Assembly: GCF_009749385.1 (NCBI RefSeq)
Contig: NZ_WBIN01000001.1
Coordinates: 372,001-436,000, forward strand
Length of the DNA stretch: 64,000 nt
Source of the DNA: Agromyces allii
GTDB lineage: Bacteria; Actinomycetota; Actinomycetes; Actinomycetales; Microbacteriaceae
Reading direction: 5' to 3'
Under the pieces are notes generated by a model. That model was given only the letters and a program-made list of their open reading frames with translations. It did not search any database and had not been told where the DNA came from. Below, one piece after another: positions 25,979-34,855 of this stretch. The position numbers and the translations under genes were made by a program. The stretch's first letter is position 1. Each line of letters opens with the position of its first letter.

Positions 25979-26586
25979 GCACTGCACTCGACACCGACAC
26001 CACGACGGATGCCGCGGCATCCGAAGACCTCGAGACCGTTCGCCTCGTCAACGGCCTCTCGTGCGACCTGCCCGCGAGCTCGCCGCTCGCGAAGCTGCTG
26101 AAGTCGCAGCGCACCTGGGTCGGTCCCGACGCCAAGGCGCGCCTGCGCATCCTGAACGCGGCGAAGTCGGTCGCGATCGTCGGCGCCTCGCCGAAGCCGC
26201 AGCGCTCGAGCTTCTTCGTGGGCACGTACCTGCAGCAGTCCAGCGACTACCGCCTCTACTTCGTCAACCCGATGGAGAAGGAGATCCTCGGCCAGCCCGC
26301 CTATGCGAGCCTGAAGGACCTTCCCGAGGTGCCCGACATCGTCGTGGTGTTCCGCCGCGGCAGCGACATCCCGCAGGTGATCGACGAGGTCGTCGCCGCA
26401 GGCGCGAAGACCGTCTGGGTGCAGCTCGGCATCTGGAACCAGGACGCCGCGTACTACGGCGAGGAGCAGGGCCTCACGGTGGTCATGGACCGCTGCATCA
26501 AGGTCGAGCACGCCCGGTTCCACGGCGGACTGCACCTGCTCGGCTTCGACACGGGCCAGATCACGGCGCGCAAGACGGTGCGCTAG
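25975..26586 (+). CDS. CoA-binding (YccU-like) protein
   Basis: A 203-aa protein with a CoA-binding Rossmann domain: SVAIVGASPKPQRSS near residue 65, VNPMEKEILGQPAYASL, and the C-terminal TVVMDRCIKVEHARF. The N-terminal 50 residues are an acidic extension. Its ATG overlaps the O-acetylhomoserine lyase stop (ATGA), so the two are coupled. This pairing is common in actinobacteria, though the role of the CoA-binding protein is not known to me. Confidence 0.88.
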   Translation: MSTALDTDTTTDAAASEDLETVRLVNGLSCDLPASSPLAKLLKSQRTWVGPDAKARLRILNAAKSVAIVGASPKPQRSSFFVGTYLQQSSDYRLYFVNPMEKEILGQPAYASLKDLPEVPDIVVVFRRGSDIPQVIDEVVAAGAKTVWVQLGIWNQDAAYYGEEQGLTVVMDRCIKVEHARFHGGLHLLGFDTGQITARKTVR

Positions 26587-26612
26587 GTCCGCCGCCGCGA
26601 CCGCGCACGCTC

Positions 26613-26648
26613 CCGATGCCCCGGAACCGCTCGGTTCCGGGGCATCGG
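26613..26648 (+). terminator. Strong hairpin terminator
   Basis: A stem of 16 perfect base pairs (CCGATGCCCCGGAACC and its complement) with a 4-nt loop, starting 27 nt after the CoA-binding gene and followed by a short GTTTCG stretch. It ends the sulfhydrylase operon; the converging TMEM175 gene ends about 80 nt beyond. Confidence 0.8.
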
Positions 26649-26727
26649 CGTTTCGAGGCGGTTGGCTCCGGGCGGCGGCGCGGGCCGGGTGTTCCCGCGC
26701 GGCGGATTCGCCGCGACATCCGCCCGA

Positions 26728-27354
26728 TCAGCCGCCCCGGCCGTGCAGCGCCCGCGTGAACAGGCCGTCGAACAGGAACAGCGCGAACGCCGCCGACCCG
26801 ATCAGGGGCGCGAGCACGACCACCGCGCCCGCGATGATGAGGGCGCTCAGTGAGCCCCGACCGTAGGCGACGGCCTCGCTCGGCTCCAGGTCGGGAAGGA
26901 TCGTCTCGCGGTGCCGCACCGCCCACGCCCACTGCAACCAGCTGCACAGGATCGCGAGGAAGAACGTGACCGGCATCGCGAGACGCCCGGCGAGGAAGTC
27001 GGAGTACTCCGTCGTGAGGTTCGTCGCGAAGGGCACGAGCACGATGAACAGCAGCCGCCCGTTGTTGAGCCAGACCATCGTCGCGTCGACGCGCGGAATG
27101 TGCTCGAACTGCTGCACGTGCACCATCCACAGCAGGCACAGCAGGACGAAGCTCAGCACGAAGTTGAGCAGCAGCTCCCACAGGCCGCCGAAAGCCGACC
27201 ACATCTGCGCGTCGGACGTGACCTTGCCGAGCGAGTGCGACGTCAGGTCGAGCACGAGCAGCGTCGCCGCGATCGCGAAGACCCCGTCGGTGAAGGCCTC
27301 GAGGCGGGCCGTGCGCTGCGTCGCGGCCGGATGCCGCCGCTGCCTGATCGCCAT
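26728..27354 (-). CDS. TMEM175-family (DUF1211) potassium channel-like protein
   Basis: A 208-aa membrane protein with six predicted helices. The first helix contains RLEAFTDGVFAIAATLLVL, the filter-forming signature of the TMEM175/DUF1211 family, and NNGRLLFIVLVPFATNL follows. Start 27354 (MAIRQ) is supported by a -10-like TACCCT (complement of 27361-27366) 6 nt upstream, implying a leaderless mRNA; a longer frame starts at 27408. Bacterial members form tetrameric K+ channels; function here is inferred. Confidence 0.85.
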   Translation of the reverse strand: MAIRQRRHPAATQRTARLEAFTDGVFAIAATLLVLDLTSHSLGKVTSDAQMWSAFGGLWELLLNFVLSFVLLCLLWMVHVQQFEHIPRVDATMVWLNNGRLLFIVLVPFATNLTTEYSDFLAGRLAMPVTFFLAILCSWLQWAWAVRHRETILPDLEPSEAVAYGRGSLSALIIAGAVVVLAPLIGSAAFALFLFDGLFTRALHGRGG

Positions 27355-27468
27355 GCGTACAGGGTAGCGACGCCGTCGCCCGACAGCCGACTGCCGCGGT
27401 GGAGGCAACCGGCGGACCGCGCCGCGGATCAGCCCGGATCAGCCCGGATCCACCCGGGATCCGCGGAC

Positions 27469-28329
27469 TCAGCCGACCCGCTGGAGCGCCCGCTCACGAC
27501 GCGCGGCGACCCGCGAACCGGACTCCTTGCGCGTCATTCGCCGCAGCACGACGGGTGCCGCGACGAGCCCGGCGACCGCCCACGCCCCGAGCACGACGGC
27601 GGTCTCGACGGGGCGCCAGGTGCCGCCGACCTCGAGCGCGGCCGCCGACTCGGGCAGCAGCGCGGAGCGCATGCCGAGGCCGAGCCAGTAGACGGGGAAG
27701 ACCTGGGCGGCGCCGGCGACCCAGGCCGGCAGCGCCGAGATCGGCGCGAAGACGCCCGAGATCGCGATGAGCGCGAGCACGGGCAACGAGACGTACCCGG
27801 CGCCCCGCGAGCTCGAGACGAGCGAGCCGAGCACCGCACCGATGCCCTGGGTCGCGATCAGACCCAGCAGGAGCACCCACGCGAACGTGAGCCACGACCC
27901 CGGCCGCCCGAGGGCGAGTCCGTCGACGAAGAGCAGTGCCGGGCCCAGCACGATCGCGAGATACGCGAGGATCGTCGCCGAGATCTGCACGGACTTGCCC
28001 ACGAGGTACGCCGGAATGCCGTTCGGCGTGATCCTGGCCCGCAGGAGCGAGCCGTCTTCACGGTCGGCGGCGAGCTGCTGCACGACGAGGAGCATGCCGA
28101 GCGCCACGAACATGCCGAGCGCGCCCGGCAGGATGTACGTGTCGAGCGTGGCGCCGCCGCCGCCGATCGGCACGTCGCGCACGAGGAAGAGGGCGACGAG
28201 CGTGACGAGGGGCCAGAGCAGCTGGCCGATCAGTTCGGCGCCCGTGAAGGCCTGCCGCAGCTCGATCACGCCCTGCGAGACTCCGGCGTGCGCGATTCCG
28301 CCACGCGCGCCGATCGACGTGAGGCTCAT
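27469..28329 (-). CDS. ABC-2 type exporter permease
   Basis: Membrane subunit of an ABC exporter, 286 aa, six hydrophobic segments. The cytoplasmic loop DREDGSLLRARITPNGIPAY and the late segment SGVFAPISALPAWV resemble DrrB/ABC-2 permeases. ATG 28329 overlaps the ATPase stop by 4 nt. It is the fourth gene of the HTH/Clp-N/ATPase/permease operon, so it probably forms a transporter with the adjacent ATPase. Confidence 0.88.
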   Translation of the reverse strand: MSLTSIGARGGIAHAGVSQGVIELRQAFTGAELIGQLLWPLVTLVALFLVRDVPIGGGGATLDTYILPGALGMFVALGMLLVVQQLAADREDGSLLRARITPNGIPAYLVGKSVQISATILAYLAIVLGPALLFVDGLALGRPGSWLTFAWVLLLGLIATQGIGAVLGSLVSSSRGAGYVSLPVLALIAISGVFAPISALPAWVAGAAQVFPVYWLGLGMRSALLPESAAALEVGGTWRPVETAVVLGAWAVAGLVAAPVVLRRMTRKESGSRVAARRERALQRVG

Positions 28330-29282
28330 CGGCCGACCTCCGCCGGGTCGTGCGCGTCGGCTTCCGCTCCGGCACGGACACCCGCATCGGGCGATTCGGC
28401 GGCCCGGACGATGCCCAGGTAGGCGTCTTCGAGCGAGGCCCGGCGCACCTCGAGGTCGCTGACGCCCTGTTCGTGCCGCAGCAGCAGTCGCCGCACGAAG
28501 GCGGTCGCATCGGGCACGTGACGCGCGAACGGCCGCCCCTCGAACGACCAGCGCACCTCGTCGTCGCCGACGATCCGGCGTGCCAGCTCGTCGGTGGTGC
28601 CGTCGGCGACGATGCGTCCGTCGGCGAGGATCACGATGCGGTCGGCGAGCTGCTCGGCCTCGGCGAGGTCGTGCGTGGTCATGAGCACCGTCGCTCCGAA
28701 CTCCCGCGTGACACGGCGAACGAGCTCGTGGAAGTCCCGACGCGCCTCGGGGTCGAGCCCGGCCGTCGGCTCGTCGAAGAACACGAGCTCGGGTCGCCCG
28801 ACGAGGCCGATCGCCACGTCGAGTCGGCGGCGCTGGCCGCCGGAGAGTGCCCTGACCCGTTGCTCCGACTGCTCGGTAAGCCCGACGGCGGCGAGCAGCG
28901 CGTCGACGTCCCATGGCCGCGGCATCCGCTCGGTGGCGAAGGGGGCGTACAGCGACCCCTGGTACGCGAGGAGTTCGCGCACGCGCCACTTGGCGTGGTC
29001 GCGCCAGGACTGGAGCACGACGCCCACGCGGGCGCGCCACCGCTCGTCGGCGTGCGCCGGATCGAGGCCGAGCACCGTGACGTGGCCGGCCGATCTCATG
29101 CGCAGCCCCTCGAGGATCTCGACGGTGCTCGACTTGCCCGCGCCGTTCGGGCCGAGGAGCACGAGCACCTCGCCCCACCGCACCTCGAACGAGACGTCGC
29201 GGAGCACCTCGCGCTCGCCGTACGCCATCCGGAGTCCGTCGACGGCGATCACCGCGGGCTCGCGAACCGCGGCCTCGGTCAC
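28326..29282 (-). CDS. ABC exporter ATP-binding protein
   Basis: ATPase of 318 aa. Walker A GPNGAGKSS lies near residue 44, the signature ALSGGQRRRLDVAIGL near 145, and Walker B ELVFFDEPTAGLD follows. The C-terminal extension is typical of drug/lipid exporters (DrrA-like). I placed the start at GTG 29282, which overlaps the stop of the Clp-N gene (GTGA). The open frame continues upstream to 29696, but that stretch is a shadow of the Clp-N gene. Confidence 0.9.
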   Translation of the reverse strand: MTEAAVREPAVIAVDGLRMAYGEREVLRDVSFEVRWGEVLVLLGPNGAGKSSTVEILEGLRMRSAGHVTVLGLDPAHADERWRARVGVVLQSWRDHAKWRVRELLAYQGSLYAPFATERMPRPWDVDALLAAVGLTEQSEQRVRALSGGQRRRLDVAIGLVGRPELVFFDEPTAGLDPEARRDFHELVRRVTREFGATVLMTTHDLAEAEQLADRIVILADGRIVADGTTDELARRIVGDDEVRWSFEGRPFARHVPDATAFVRRLLLRHEQGVSDLEVRRASLEDAYLGIVRAAESPDAGVRAGAEADAHDPAEVGR

Positions 29283-29770
29283 CGCAGCGCCTCGAGCCTG
29301 GCGACGAGTGCGCCCCGGTCGACGCCGGCGTACGCGAGCGCCCGGGGAACCGTGCCGAGGTCGGCACGGAGCACGCCCACGAGCGCATCGGCGACGGCGA
29401 GCCGCTCGCGCTCGGCCCGCGGGCGGGCACGGCGAACGCGGAAGTTGCCCCGACTCAGCGCTTCGCGGATCGACGTTCCCCAGCCCGGGCGGGCGTCGCG
29501 AGCGGCGATCAGGCGTTCGTCGGCGACGGGTTCGATGCCCGCGGCGGCCAGCGCGTTCTCGCGTTCCACGCGCAGCGCCGCCTCGACGCCGGCGTGGTCG
29601 AGCCCGACCTCGGCCAACGTCGCGGCGGCGACATCGTCGCTCGCGGAGATGGCGAGGAGCAGGTGCTCGGCCTCGACCTTCGTCGCGCCGCGACATGCGG
29701 CCTCGTCGATCGCGCCGAGGACGACGGACTTCAGGGTCGCGCCGAGATCGTCGTGCAGCAGCTCAGGCAT
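29279..29770 (-). CDS. Clp N-terminal-domain protein (ClpC2-like, no ATPase)
   Basis: A 163-aa stand-alone Clp N domain with two repeats. Repeat one (LLHDDLGATLKSVVLGAID, ATKVEAEHLLLAI) and repeat two (RERLAVADALVGVLRADLG, ALAYAGVDRGALVARL) match the substrate/adaptor-binding domain of ClpC. There is no Walker motif. It overlaps the HTH gene upstream by 8 nt and the ATPase downstream by 4 nt. Its likely role is ligand sensing or sequestration, as for mycobacterial ClpC2, rather than proteolysis; this is an inference. Confidence 0.88.
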   Translation of the reverse strand: MPELLHDDLGATLKSVVLGAIDEAACRGATKVEAEHLLLAISASDDVAAATLAEVGLDHAGVEAALRVERENALAAAGIEPVADERLIAARDARPGWGTSIREALSRGNFRVRRARPRAERERLAVADALVGVLRADLGTVPRALAYAGVDRGALVARLEALR

Positions 29771-30023
29771 TGCGCCTCCTCAGGTCGAGCCCGGCTCCCT
29801 CGAGCCGGCGGTGGTGCTTCTTGTGCACGGCCTGGCGGGTGACGCCGAGTCCTTCGGCGACCTGCGTCCAGCTCCAGCCGGCACGCATGGCCCGTTCGAC
29901 GGCGGCGTCTTCGAGTCGGTCGGCGAGTTCGCGCAACGCGACGACGGCAGCGAGGTCGGAGGCCTCGGATCCGGTGGGGTCTGGGCTCTGCATCGTCGGA
30001 GGCGGGGGTGGCGGCGGGGTCAT
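29763..30023 (-). CDS. Small helix-turn-helix DNA-binding protein
   Basis: An 86-aa protein. After a proline run and an acidic linker comes a helical segment (LRELADRLEDAAVERAMRAG) and the helix-turn-helix GWSWTQVAEGLGVTRQAV. ATG 30023 is favoured because a -10 hexamer ends 6 nt before it (leaderless); ATG 29993 is an internal alternative. It is first in the operon and its probable operator overlaps the -10, so autorepression is likely. Confidence 0.86.
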   Translation of the reverse strand: MTPPPPPPPTMQSPDPTGSEASDLAAVVALRELADRLEDAAVERAMRAGWSWTQVAEGLGVTRQAVHKKHHRRLEGAGLDLRRRNA

Positions 30024-30025
30024 GC

Positions 30026-30058
30026 AAGCAACTTACGTTGCTTAACTCCGGCTGTCAA
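30026..30058 (-). promoter_or_regulatory. Leaderless promoter with overlapping operator
   Basis: On the minus strand, consensus -35 TTGACA (30053-30058), 17-nt spacer, -10 TAAGTT (30030-30035), then 6 nt to ATG 30023. The perfect inverted repeat AAGCAAC-gtaa-GTTGCTT (30026-30043) covers the -10. A further AGCAACT half-site lies just upstream near 30063-30069. A bound repressor would block transcription. Confidence 0.85.
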
Positions 30059-30106
30059 CCAGAGTTGCTAAAGTCCGATTCGGATGCCGCGGCATCCGCT
30101 CGTGCA

Positions 30107-30889
30107 CTACTGCCCCGAATCGCCCCAGAACGCGACGAGCGCGTCGGTGATCTGCTCGCGCACCTCGGCGTCGGGAATCGTGGCCACGCCGTCGCCCGGC
30201 TGCACGCCGTAATTGCCGAAGCTCGCGTGGTTCGCACCCTCGATCTCAACGAAGGTCGCGTCGGCGGGCAGCAGGTGCGCGGCGCCCTCGATCTTGTCGG
30301 GCGTGCTGAGGGCGTCTTCGCTGCCCGAGATGCTGAGCACCGCGAGGTCGGTCCCGCTCACGTCGTTCGAGCAGTACGAGCCGAAGAACACGAGACCCGC
30401 GACGTCCTCGTCGTCGGCCGCCAGCATGCAGGCCTTCACGCCGCCGAGCGAATGGCCGCCCACATACCACTCGTCGACGTCGGGTGCGTGGCTCGTGAAC
30501 GTCTCGAGCGGCCGCTGATCGAAGAACGCGAGGTTCAGCGTGGGCTTGGTGATGACGACGGTCGTGCCGGTCTCGGCGGCCGCGTCGACGAGCTTCGCCA
30601 TGTACGCGTAGGGGTCGACCTTGGCGCCGGGGATGAACACGAGTCCGCGATCGGATGCCGCGTCGACCGGGGTCATGACGACCGAGTCGTCGAACGACTC
30701 GATGCTCACCCGGTCGTCGGTCCACGCCTCGAGGGCCGCAGGCCGCTCGCCCTGCATGACGATGTTGGCCCACACGAGGAAGCCCACCACGAGGAGCACG
30801 AGCACCGAGAGCAGGGCCACCAGCACCCGGATGACGCGGCGCCCCGTCGAGCGGTCGGATGCGGGCTCGTGCGAAGCGGCGTTCGTCAT
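30107..30889 (-). CDS. Membrane-anchored alpha/beta hydrolase
   Basis: A 260-aa protein with one N-terminal membrane anchor (VIRVLVALLSVLVLLVVGFLV) and an exported alpha/beta-hydrolase domain. The nucleophile elbow is GGHSLGGVKA near residue 150, and a late GANHASFG supplies the likely catalytic His. It resembles dienelactone-hydrolase-like esterases. A GAGACT hexamer 6 nt before the ATG suggests a leaderless start. Substrate unknown. Confidence 0.82.
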   Translation of the reverse strand: MTNAASHEPASDRSTGRRVIRVLVALLSVLVLLVVGFLVWANIVMQGERPAALEAWTDDRVSIESFDDSVVMTPVDAASDRGLVFIPGAKVDPYAYMAKLVDAAAETGTTVVITKPTLNLAFFDQRPLETFTSHAPDVDEWYVGGHSLGGVKACMLAADDEDVAGLVFFGSYCSNDVSGTDLAVLSISGSEDALSTPDKIEGAAHLLPADATFVEIEGANHASFGNYGVQPGDGVATIPDAEVREQITDALVAFWGDSGQ

Positions 30890-30967
30890 GCCTCGAGTCT
30901 CGCAGTTCGGGCGCCTCGGAGGGTCAGCCTTTCGATCGGTTCTCCCCCACGTGACCGGAGATCCGCG

Positions 30968-31492
30968 TCAGCGCCGTTCGACCGAGTTGCCGCTGCCGCT
31001 GACCCGCACCGGCTGCGGGTCGTTGCCGGCCTCGACGCTGTTCTCGTCACCGGCGATCTCGACCGAGCCCACGATGTCGGCCTCGAGGTCGTTGTCGTTG
31101 CCGGCGATCGAGATCGAGGCGATCGTGCGCGCCTCGACGCCGTTCTCGTCGCCCTTGACCGTGACGGCCCCGAGTCCGGCACTCGACTCGATGTCGTTGT
31201 CGCGGCCCTCGACGCTGAGCGACGTGCTCGCCGCCATGCGCACGTCGAGGTCGTCGCCGCGCACGATCACCTCGGCGCAGTCGCCGACCACGTCGTAGCG
31301 CACGTCTCGCCCGTCGAGCGTCACGCTCGACGCTTCGGCGCAGGAGACCTGCTCGCGGCCTCCGCCGGTCGAGCCGCCGGTCGGGCCTCCGGTCCCGCCG
31401 GACCCGTCGCCCTGCCGGATGCCCGGGAACGCGCACCCCGCCAGCACCAGCACCCCTGCGAGCGCGAACGTCGACTTCGTCAGTCTGCTCAT
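30968..31492 (-). CDS. DUF3060 lipoprotein
   Basis: A 174-aa exported lipoprotein: signal MSRLTKSTFALAGVLVLAGC with the lipobox Cys at residue 20, then a Gly/Thr/Ser linker. The mature part is a short parallel beta-helix of alternating strands and turns (VEGRDNDIESS, VKGDENGVEAR, IAGNDNDLEAD, IAGDENSVEAG), as in DUF3060. Start 31492 is preceded by GGGGGAAG; an in-frame ATG at 31525 overlaps the -10 (TAGGCT). Function unknown. Confidence 0.85.
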   Translation of the reverse strand: MSRLTKSTFALAGVLVLAGCAFPGIRQGDGSGGTGGPTGGSTGGGREQVSCAEASSVTLDGRDVRYDVVGDCAEVIVRGDDLDVRMAASTSLSVEGRDNDIESSAGLGAVTVKGDENGVEARTIASISIAGNDNDLEADIVGSVEIAGDENSVEAGNDPQPVRVSGSGNSVERR

Positions 31493-31593
31493 GTCTTCCC
31501 CCTGCACCCAGCCTAGACAGGCCATGGAGGGCGGGGCCGGGAACGCGCCTCCGACCGCCCCGGCGCGAGGAGTCGCGCGGGTAGGCTCGTGCC

Positions 31594-34500
31594 GTGCCGC
31601 ACACCGCCCCCGCCGAGCCGCCCCGCGTGCGGGTGCTGGGCCCGATCTCGATCGAGGGCCCCGACGGCACGCGCGTCGAACCGCCGGGAGCCCTCGCGAA
31701 GGCGCTCATCGCCGTGCTCGCGGTGCTGCCGCGCGAAGCCGGCGGCGGGGTCGGCGTCGATGCGATCGTCGACGAACTCTGGGGCGGCGCGCAGCCCCGC
31801 AACGCCAGGGCCGCGCTGCAGACCCTCGTCAGCCGGCTGCGCGCCGTCGCCGCCGACGGCGTGCTGCGTTCGGTGCCCGGCGGGTACGCGCTCGGCGTCG
31901 GTACCGCGCAACTCGACCTGACGCTCGCCGCAGAGCTGGCGACGGATGCCTCGGCCGACCCGCTCGCGCTCGATCACGCCCTGGCGCTCTGGCGCGGCGA
32001 GCCCGGCACCGACCTGGGCGACGCCCCGATCGCCGAGGCGCTCGCCGAACGGGCGGCCGCCACGAGATCCGCGCTGCTCGAGCACCGTGCGCGCCTGCGC
32101 GCCGAGGACGGCGACCACGCCGGCGCCGCGGCCGACCTCGGCGTGCTGCTCGGCATGCACCCCCTCAACGAGCAGCTCGTGGAGGCCCAGCTGCGCGAGC
32201 TCGCGGCATCCGGGCGCCGTGCCGATGCCCTCGCGACCTTCGCCGCCTTCCGCGAACGCCTCGCCGACGAGCTCGGCGTCTCGCCGTCGGCGCGCCTGGT
32301 GGCGGCGAACGCCGAGCTGCTGCGCGACGAGCCGGTGCAGACGCCCGTCGCGCCCGCTCGTCGGCGTGTGGGCGTGCGCGCCGCTCCGAACGAGCTCATC
32401 GGCCGCGGCGACGACCTCGAGGCCGTCGAGGCCGCACTTCGGCGGCACCGGCTCGTGACGATCCTCGGGCCCGGCGGCCTCGGCAAGACCCGCCTCGCGC
32501 AGGAGCTCGCGTTGCGCTCCGACGCGCCGACCGTCGTGGTCGTCGAGCTCGCGAGCGTGCGCACCGACGACGATGTCGCGCTCGCGCTCGGCTCGGCGCT
32601 CGGCATCCGCGAGGCGAGCGCCGGCCAGCGCATCGGCGAGACGCCCGTCGTGCGCCGCGACGTCCGCACGCGCATCGCCGAGTCGCTCGCCGAGCGGCCG
32701 ACGCTGCTCGTGCTCGACAACTGCGAGCAGATCGTCGACGGCGTCGCGACCTGGACGGCCGAGCTCCTGGCCGCGGTGCCGACGCTGCAGGTGCTCGCGA
32801 CGAGCCGCAGTCCGCTCGCGATCGGCGCGGAGCAGGTCTACCCGCTCGCGACGCTCGCGACCCTCGCCGACGCGACCGGCGACCCCGCGACCGAACCCGG
32901 ACCGGCCGCACGCCTGTTCCTCGAGCGCGCCCGGGCGGCCCGCCCCGCGGCATCCCTCCCCCTCGACGTCGTGCAGCGCCTCTGCGACCGCCTCGACGGC
33001 CTGCCGCTCGCGATCGAACTCGCAGCCGCCCGCGTGCGCTCGATGAGCGTCGAGCAGATCGAGGCCCGGCTCGCCGACCGGTTCACGCTCCTCGCGGGCG
33101 GCGACCGTTCGGCGCCCGAGCGCCAGCGCACGCTCTCCGCGGTCATCGAGTGGAGCTGGGCCCTGCTGACGCCGGCCGAGCAGTCCGCCCTGCCGCGGCT
33201 CGCGTGGTTCGTCGACGGTTTCTCGACCGAGGCCGCCGAGGCGGTGCTCGGCACGGCCGACGCGGTCTGGGTGCTCGACGGGCTCATCGCGCAGTCGCTG
33301 CTCGCCGTCGGCGACGACGCGCTGGCGCAACCGCGGTTCCGCATGCTCGAGACCGTGCGCGAGTTCGGGCAGCTGCGGCTCGACGAGCCCGAGCGGGCCG
33401 AGGTCGCGGCGGCCATGGCCGACTGGGCCTCGACGTTCGCACGGCACTCGCTCGGCAACCTGCGCGGCCCCGCCCAGCTGCGCACCTTCGCGGCGATCGC
33501 GGTCGAGCAGGACAACCTCGTCGCGGTGCTGCGCACGGCCATCGAGCACCGCGACGCGCCGACCATCACGTCGGTGTTCGCCGCGCTCGGCTACTTCTGG
33601 ACGGTGCGGAGCGCCCATTCCGAGATCCTCGCGCTGAGCGACGCCGTGCTCGAGGCGACGAGGGGCACCCGACCGGATGCCGCGCACGCCGAGGCGGCCA
33701 CACTCGGCCTCATCCTCATCGCCGGCACGAACTTCGCCGCGGACACGCCCATCGGCCTGCGCGCCCTCGCCCGCCTGCGCGCGGTCGTGAAGCTCGGGCA
33801 CCCGGCCGCACCGTGGATCACGGCGATCAGCGGGTTCCTGCTCGCGATGCCCGACCTCGAGCGCGCGGGCCGGCTCATCGCCGAGATGAGCGACGCCGAC
33901 GACCCCGAGACCGCACTGCTCGCCAACATCCTGCAGTCGCAGTTCACCGAGAACGAGGGCGAGCCCGCGCTCGCCGCCGAGCATGCGCTGCGCACCCACG
34001 AGCTTGCAGCCGAGGTCGGCGACGCCTGGGCGTCCGCCATGTCGGCGCTCATGCTCGCCGAGCTCGCCGGGCAGCGCGGCGCCTCGGACGAGGCGCTCGA
34101 GTGGGCGACCGAGGCGCACGCCGGCATGGTGCGGCTCGAGGCGACGCAGGACCTCCTGCAGATCGACTGGATGATCACGAGCCACCTGATCTCGGCGGGC
34201 CGCCTCGACGAGGCCGAGGCCCGGCTCGTCGTCCAGGCGGCCGACGACCGGATCACGAGCGACGGCATCCCGCAGGCGATGACCGCCGAGCTCGGGCTCG
34301 TCGAGATCGCCCGGCTCCGCGGCGACACCGACGCCGCGCTCGCACGCGTGCCGCGCGTGCTCGCGCAGTTCACGGTCGCGCGCCAGCGCTCCTCGCCGTG
34401 GTACCAGATCATGCACGCCACGCTCGTCTCGGGCGGCGTGCAGTCGGGCTGGCCCGAGGGCCGCATCGCCTCGTGGGCCGAGCTGATGCGTCGACGCACG

Positions 34501-34827
34501 GTCGCCGCGCTCCGCGTGCGCGGCGACTACTTCACCGATCGACCGGTGCTCGGCACCGTGGCCGCGGCCTGGAGCGCCTGGGCCGTACGGCACGCGACCC
34601 TCGAGACGCGCGCCGTCGAGACCTTCGCGCTCGCCGAGGTGCTGCACTCCCGTCAGGATCTCCCCGCGCTGCGGCTCGAGAACATCGCCGTGGTCATCGC
34701 CGACCACGCGGGCGCCGAGCGCCTGGCCGCCGCGCGCGCCGCGGCATCCGTACTCTCGAACACCGAACGCACGGAACGGGCTCGCGCGGTGATCGCGGAG
34801 CCCGTTCCCCTGCCGCCGGTCGAGTAG
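31594..34827 (+). CDS. AfsR/SARP-like regulator with BTAD and NB-ARC-type ATPase
   Basis: A 1077-aa transcription activator. Residues 1-95 are an OmpR-type winged helix (RVLGPISIEGPDG, DELWGGAQPRNARAALQTLV). Residues about 95-245 are the bacterial activation domain (LALWRGEPGTDLGD, LGVSPSARL). The ATPase follows, with Walker A GPGGLGKTR near 291 and Walker B LLVLDNCEQI near 370. The C-terminal half is helical TPR-like. GTG 31594 is 6 nt after a -10-like TAGGCT, so the mRNA is probably leaderless. It converges on a DrrAB exporter it may or may not control. It ends with PPVE encoded inside a repeat. Confidence 0.88.
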   Translation: MPHTAPAEPPRVRVLGPISIEGPDGTRVEPPGALAKALIAVLAVLPREAGGGVGVDAIVDELWGGAQPRNARAALQTLVSRLRAVAADGVLRSVPGGYALGVGTAQLDLTLAAELATDASADPLALDHALALWRGEPGTDLGDAPIAEALAERAAATRSALLEHRARLRAEDGDHAGAAADLGVLLGMHPLNEQLVEAQLRELAASGRRADALATFAAFRERLADELGVSPSARLVAANAELLRDEPVQTPVAPARRRVGVRAAPNELIGRGDDLEAVEAALRRHRLVTILGPGGLGKTRLAQELALRSDAPTVVVVELASVRTDDDVALALGSALGIREASAGQRIGETPVVRRDVRTRIAESLAERPTLLVLDNCEQIVDGVATWTAELLAAVPTLQVLATSRSPLAIGAEQVYPLATLATLADATGDPATEPGPAARLFLERARAARPAASLPLDVVQRLCDRLDGLPLAIELAAARVRSMSVEQIEARLADRFTLLAGGDRSAPERQRTLSAVIEWSWALLTPAEQSALPRLAWFVDGFSTEAAEAVLGTADAVWVLDGLIAQSLLAVGDDALAQPRFRMLETVREFGQLRLDEPERAEVAAAMADWASTFARHSLGNLRGPAQLRTFAAIAVEQDNLVAVLRTAIEHRDAPTITSVFAALGYFWTVRSAHSEILALSDAVLEATRGTRPDAAHAEAATLGLILIAGTNFAADTPIGLRALARLRAVVKLGHPAAPWITAISGFLLAMPDLERAGRLIAEMSDADDPETALLANILQSQFTENEGEPALAAEHALRTHELAAEVGDAWASAMSALMLAELAGQRGASDEALEWATEAHAGMVRLEATQDLLQIDWMITSHLISAGRLDEAEARLVVQAADDRITSDGIPQAMTAELGLVEIARLRGDTDAALARVPRVLAQFTVARQRSSPWYQIMHATLVSGGVQSGWPEGRIASWAELMRRRTVAALRVRGDYFTDRPVLGTVAAAWSAWAVRHATLETRAVETFALAEVLHSRQDLPALRLENIAVVIADHAGAERLAAARAAASVLSNTERTERARAVIAEPVPLPPVE

Positions 34828-34851
34828 GGCGGAGCCTGTCCCGACCGGTGC
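34813..34851. repeat. Partial copy of repeat family 2 forming a hairpin
   Basis: CCGCCGGTCGAGTAG at the 3' end of the regulator gene equals the complement of the conserved end of the elements at 41730 and 46384. CCGGTCG (34816-34822) pairs with CGACCGG (34842-34848), giving a terminator-like hairpin between convergent genes. The repeat supplies the last codons and the stop of the regulator. Confidence 0.6.
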
Positions 34852-34855
34852 GGCG

